Under the pieces are notes generated by a model. It did no database searches. It was given only the letters and a program-made list of their open reading frames with translations, and had not been told where the DNA came from. Source: JAUIAI01 sp041396585 (GTDB lineage Bacteria > Pseudomonadota > Gammaproteobacteria > Burkholderiales > Burkholderiaceae_E). From it: a DNA stretch of 64,000 nt. Location of the stretch: the NCBI GenBank assembly GCA_041396585.1, contig JAWKYG010000010.1:124001-188000 (forward strand), given 5' to 3'. This document shows positions 62,086 to 64,000 of the stretch, piece by piece. The translations under genes and the position numbers were made by a program. How positions within the stretch are numbered: the stretch's first letter is position 1; every line of letters starts with the position of its first letter.

Positions 62086-63201
62086 ATGACCACAGCAAAG
62101 GTTTCATTCCGCGGGGTGTCCAAGCACTACGGTGATCTGGTGGCGCTCGACCATCTGGATCTCGAGATCCAGACCGGCGAGTTCGTCTCGCTGCTCGGGC
62201 CGTCCGGCTCGGGCAAGAGCACCACCTTGAACCTGCTGGCCGGGCTGATCCGCGCCGACAGCGGCCAGATCACGATCGACGATCGCATCGTCAACGATCT
62301 CTCGCCCGATAAACGCAACATCGCGATGGTGTTCCAGAGCTATGCGCTCTATCCGCACATGACCGTGCGCGAGAACCTCGCGTTTCCGCTGCGCGTGCGC
62401 CACCGCCGCCAGTCCGAGGCGCAGATCACCGAGGCGATCGCGCGCGTCGCGCCCGGCCTGGGCCTGCAGGACCTGCTGCATCGCTATCCGAAAGAACTCT
62501 CCGGTGGCCAACAACAAAGGGTGGCGCTGGGCCGCGCGATGATCCGCGATCCGTCGGTGCTGCTGCTCGACGAGCCGCTGTCCAACCTGGATGTGCGCCT
62601 GCGCATTCAGATGCGCCGCGACATCAAGGCCTTGCACGAGCGCGTCCACGCCACCACGATCTATGTCACTCACGACCAGAGCGAGGCGCTTGGCCTGTCC
62701 GACCGCATCGCCGTGTTCAGCCGCGGCAAGCTGCAACAGGTGGGCCCGCCCGATGCCATTTACGACCGGCCGGTGAACATGTTCGTGGCCAACTTCGTGG
62801 GCGAGCGCGGCATGAACTTTTTCGATGCCGGCCTGAGCACCGAGGCCGGCCAGCCCGTGCTGACCGCGCCCGGCCTGCGCCTGGTCGTGGCCTCCGTAGA
62901 TGCCAAGGCCGATGCGCAGCTCACGCTGGGCGTGCGCGCCGAGGGCATCCGCCCGGCGCGCGACGGCGAGGCCGGCGACGTGCAGGGCCAGGTGGAACAG
63001 ATCGAGCTCTCCGGGCCAGACAAGATCCTCATCGTCACGCTCGCCGGCGGCCAGGAGGTGCAGTGCCGCACCGATGCCATGCTGCCCGTGCATCGTGGCG
63101 ACACACTCGCGCTGGTGCTCGAGCGCGCGCGCCTCAGACTCTTCGACAAACCATCCGGACGCGCACTGGCCTGCGCCTTCGCGGGAGAACAAGCGAAATG
63201 A
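62086..63201 (+). CDS. ABC transporter ATP-binding protein (MalK/UgpC-like)
   Basis: 371 residues. Walker A LLGPSGSGKSTTLNLLAG, Q-loop MVFQSYALYPHM, signature LSGGQQQRVALGRAM, Walker B LLLDEPLSNLD, switch His YVTHDQSEALGL. The C-terminal regulatory OB-fold (about 240-371) is normal for carbohydrate importers. Overlaps the next gene by 4 bases. Confidence 0.95.
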   Translation: MTTAKVSFRGVSKHYGDLVALDHLDLEIQTGEFVSLLGPSGSGKSTTLNLLAGLIRADSGQITIDDRIVNDLSPDKRNIAMVFQSYALYPHMTVRENLAFPLRVRHRRQSEAQITEAIARVAPGLGLQDLLHRYPKELSGGQQQRVALGRAMIRDPSVLLLDEPLSNLDVRLRIQMRRDIKALHERVHATTIYVTHDQSEALGLSDRIAVFSRGKLQQVGPPDAIYDRPVNMFVANFVGERGMNFFDAGLSTEAGQPVLTAPGLRLVVASVDAKADAQLTLGVRAEGIRPARDGEAGDVQGQVEQIELSGPDKILIVTLAGGQEVQCRTDAMLPVHRGDTLALVLERARLRLFDKPSGRALACAFAGEQAK

Positions 63202-64000
63202 CTCAGACCCTGCAGGAAGAAAGCTTCGACGTGGTGGTCGTGGGCGCCGGCGCAAGCGGCGTCGTAGCCGCGATCTGCGCCGCGCGCAATGGCGCGCGCA
63301 CCTTGTTGATCGATGCCGGCACCTCCATCGGCGGAGAACTGCTCAGCGGTATCAACATCCTGGGCATGCGCGCCTCCAATGGCGAGAAGCTAGTGGCCGG
63401 CATCGCCGACGAGCTGCTCGAAGAATGTCGCAGCCTGGGCGGCTTCGTCGCCGACACGCGCGACTTCCGCCCGTTGCACTTCGTCTCGTTCGACCCCGAA
63501 TACATGAAGGTCGCCGTGGCCAGCCTGGTCGAGCGCACCGGTATCGAGGTCAGGCTCTACACGGTGGCCACCGACATGGTCGTGCAGGACCGGCGCCTGG
63601 CCGGTGTGGTCGTGCACAACAAACTGGGCCGCAGCCTGATCCGCGCCAAGGTGTTCATCGACTGCACCGGCGACGCCGATCTGGTACATGGTGCCGGTGG
63701 CGCCGTGCATGCGGGCGATGGCGCCGGCGCGTTCCAGTCGCTGACGCTGGTGTTTCGCATGATCGGCGTGGACACGCCGCGGCTGCTCGAATTCATGCGT
63801 GAGCACCCCGAGAACTTCGCGATCTCCGAAGAGGCCTTTGCCTCGATCGCGCCCACCCGGGAACAGGCCATCCAGGGCCTCTATGATCAAGGTCTGCCGA
63901 AGCTCGCGCTGGCCGGCACCGGCCCGCTGCTGAGCCAGGCCATCGACGCTGGCGAACTCTACGAGACCTCGATCGTGGCCATCGCGCCGCTGTCCATGGA
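63198..64000 (+). CDS. FAD-dependent oxidoreductase, partial (3' end outside window)
   Basis: The open frame from ATG 63198 runs to the right edge, 267 visible residues. N-terminal dinucleotide fold FDVVVVGAGASGVVAAICAA with LLIDAGTSIGGELLSG, and later VFIDCTGDADLVHGAGG, match the FAD_oxidored family (dehydrogenases often found in sugar-acid or polyol catabolic operons). Its start overlaps the ATPase stop (ATGA), so import and oxidation of one substrate are probably coupled. No indels seen. Confidence 0.9.
   Translation, partial: MTQTLQEESFDVVVVGAGASGVVAAICAARNGARTLLIDAGTSIGGELLSGINILGMRASNGEKLVAGIADELLEECRSLGGFVADTRDFRPLHFVSFDPEYMKVAVASLVERTGIEVRLYTVATDMVVQDRRLAGVVVHNKLGRSLIRAKVFIDCTGDADLVHGAGGAVHAGDGAGAFQSLTLVFRMIGVDTPRLLEFMREHPENFAISEEAFASIAPTREQAIQGLYDQGLPKLALAGTGPLLSQAIDAGELYETSIVAIAPLSM

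Overview
The window is a GC-rich proteobacterial chromosome segment, most likely Betaproteobacteria (Burkholderiales-like). That placement is inferred from gene content: a queA-tgt-yajC-secD-secF block, a one-chain acyl-CoA carboxylase, a DUF2959 lipoprotein and an IclR/ABC catabolic locus. No rRNA or marker gene is present to confirm it. Both ends cut genes: an RND efflux pump at the left and an FAD-dependent oxidoreductase at the right. With the features below, no gene-free stretch exceeds 300 bases; the longest is about 280 bases at 49604-49881, where I see nothing.

Layout. (1) 1-18.5 kb is mostly housekeeping: RND pump, membrane glutamate-synthase-like protein, M14 carboxypeptidase, purB, fused biotin-dependent carboxylase, DUF2959 lipoprotein, secF-secD-yajC-tgt-queA, a class II aldolase and a V4R protein, ending with tRNA-Leu(CAA). 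(2) About 18.8-45.7 kb is an accessory stress and signalling island that starts at a duplicated copy of the tRNA-Leu 3' end. It holds hemerythrin, CsbD, AI-2E transporters, YihY, a holin-like/DUF3618 membrane operon, entericidin, DUF1328, LEA-like secreted proteins, an extra RpoN (sigma-54), an NtrC-type regulator, a Crp/Fnr regulator, a heme oxygenase-bacteriophytochrome pair and several histidine kinases. (3) 45.7-49.6 kb is a membrane-anchored ferredoxin-molybdopterin oxidoreductase. (4) 49.9-58.1 kb holds small transport, acetyltransferase, CoA-ligase, DHFR-like and methyltransferase genes. (5) 58.1-64 kb is an IclR-regulated carbohydrate-type ABC transporter operon leading into an FAD oxidoreductase.

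The main discovery is in the island. Thirteen sites match GGCA(C/T)-N5-TTGC, the sigma-54 -24/-12 promoter, and one more is a near match. They lie 34-86 bases upstream of, and point toward, nearly every stress gene or operon, including rpoN itself. Together with the local rpoN paralogue and NtrC-type activator this looks like a self-contained sigma-54 stress regulon. It also exposes two unusually small genes: a 42-residue membrane peptide and a 27-residue leader ORF.

A caution: many genes between 24.9 and 45.6 kb, and a few before (a glutamate-synthase-like gene, the M14 peptidase, the tgt C-terminus), carry 1-2 base indels, mostly single-base losses in short homopolymers. Family-consistent protein resumes in another frame each time. 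Consensus errors are the simplest explanation, but relaxed selection on the island cannot be excluded. No similar breaks were found right of 45.7 kb.
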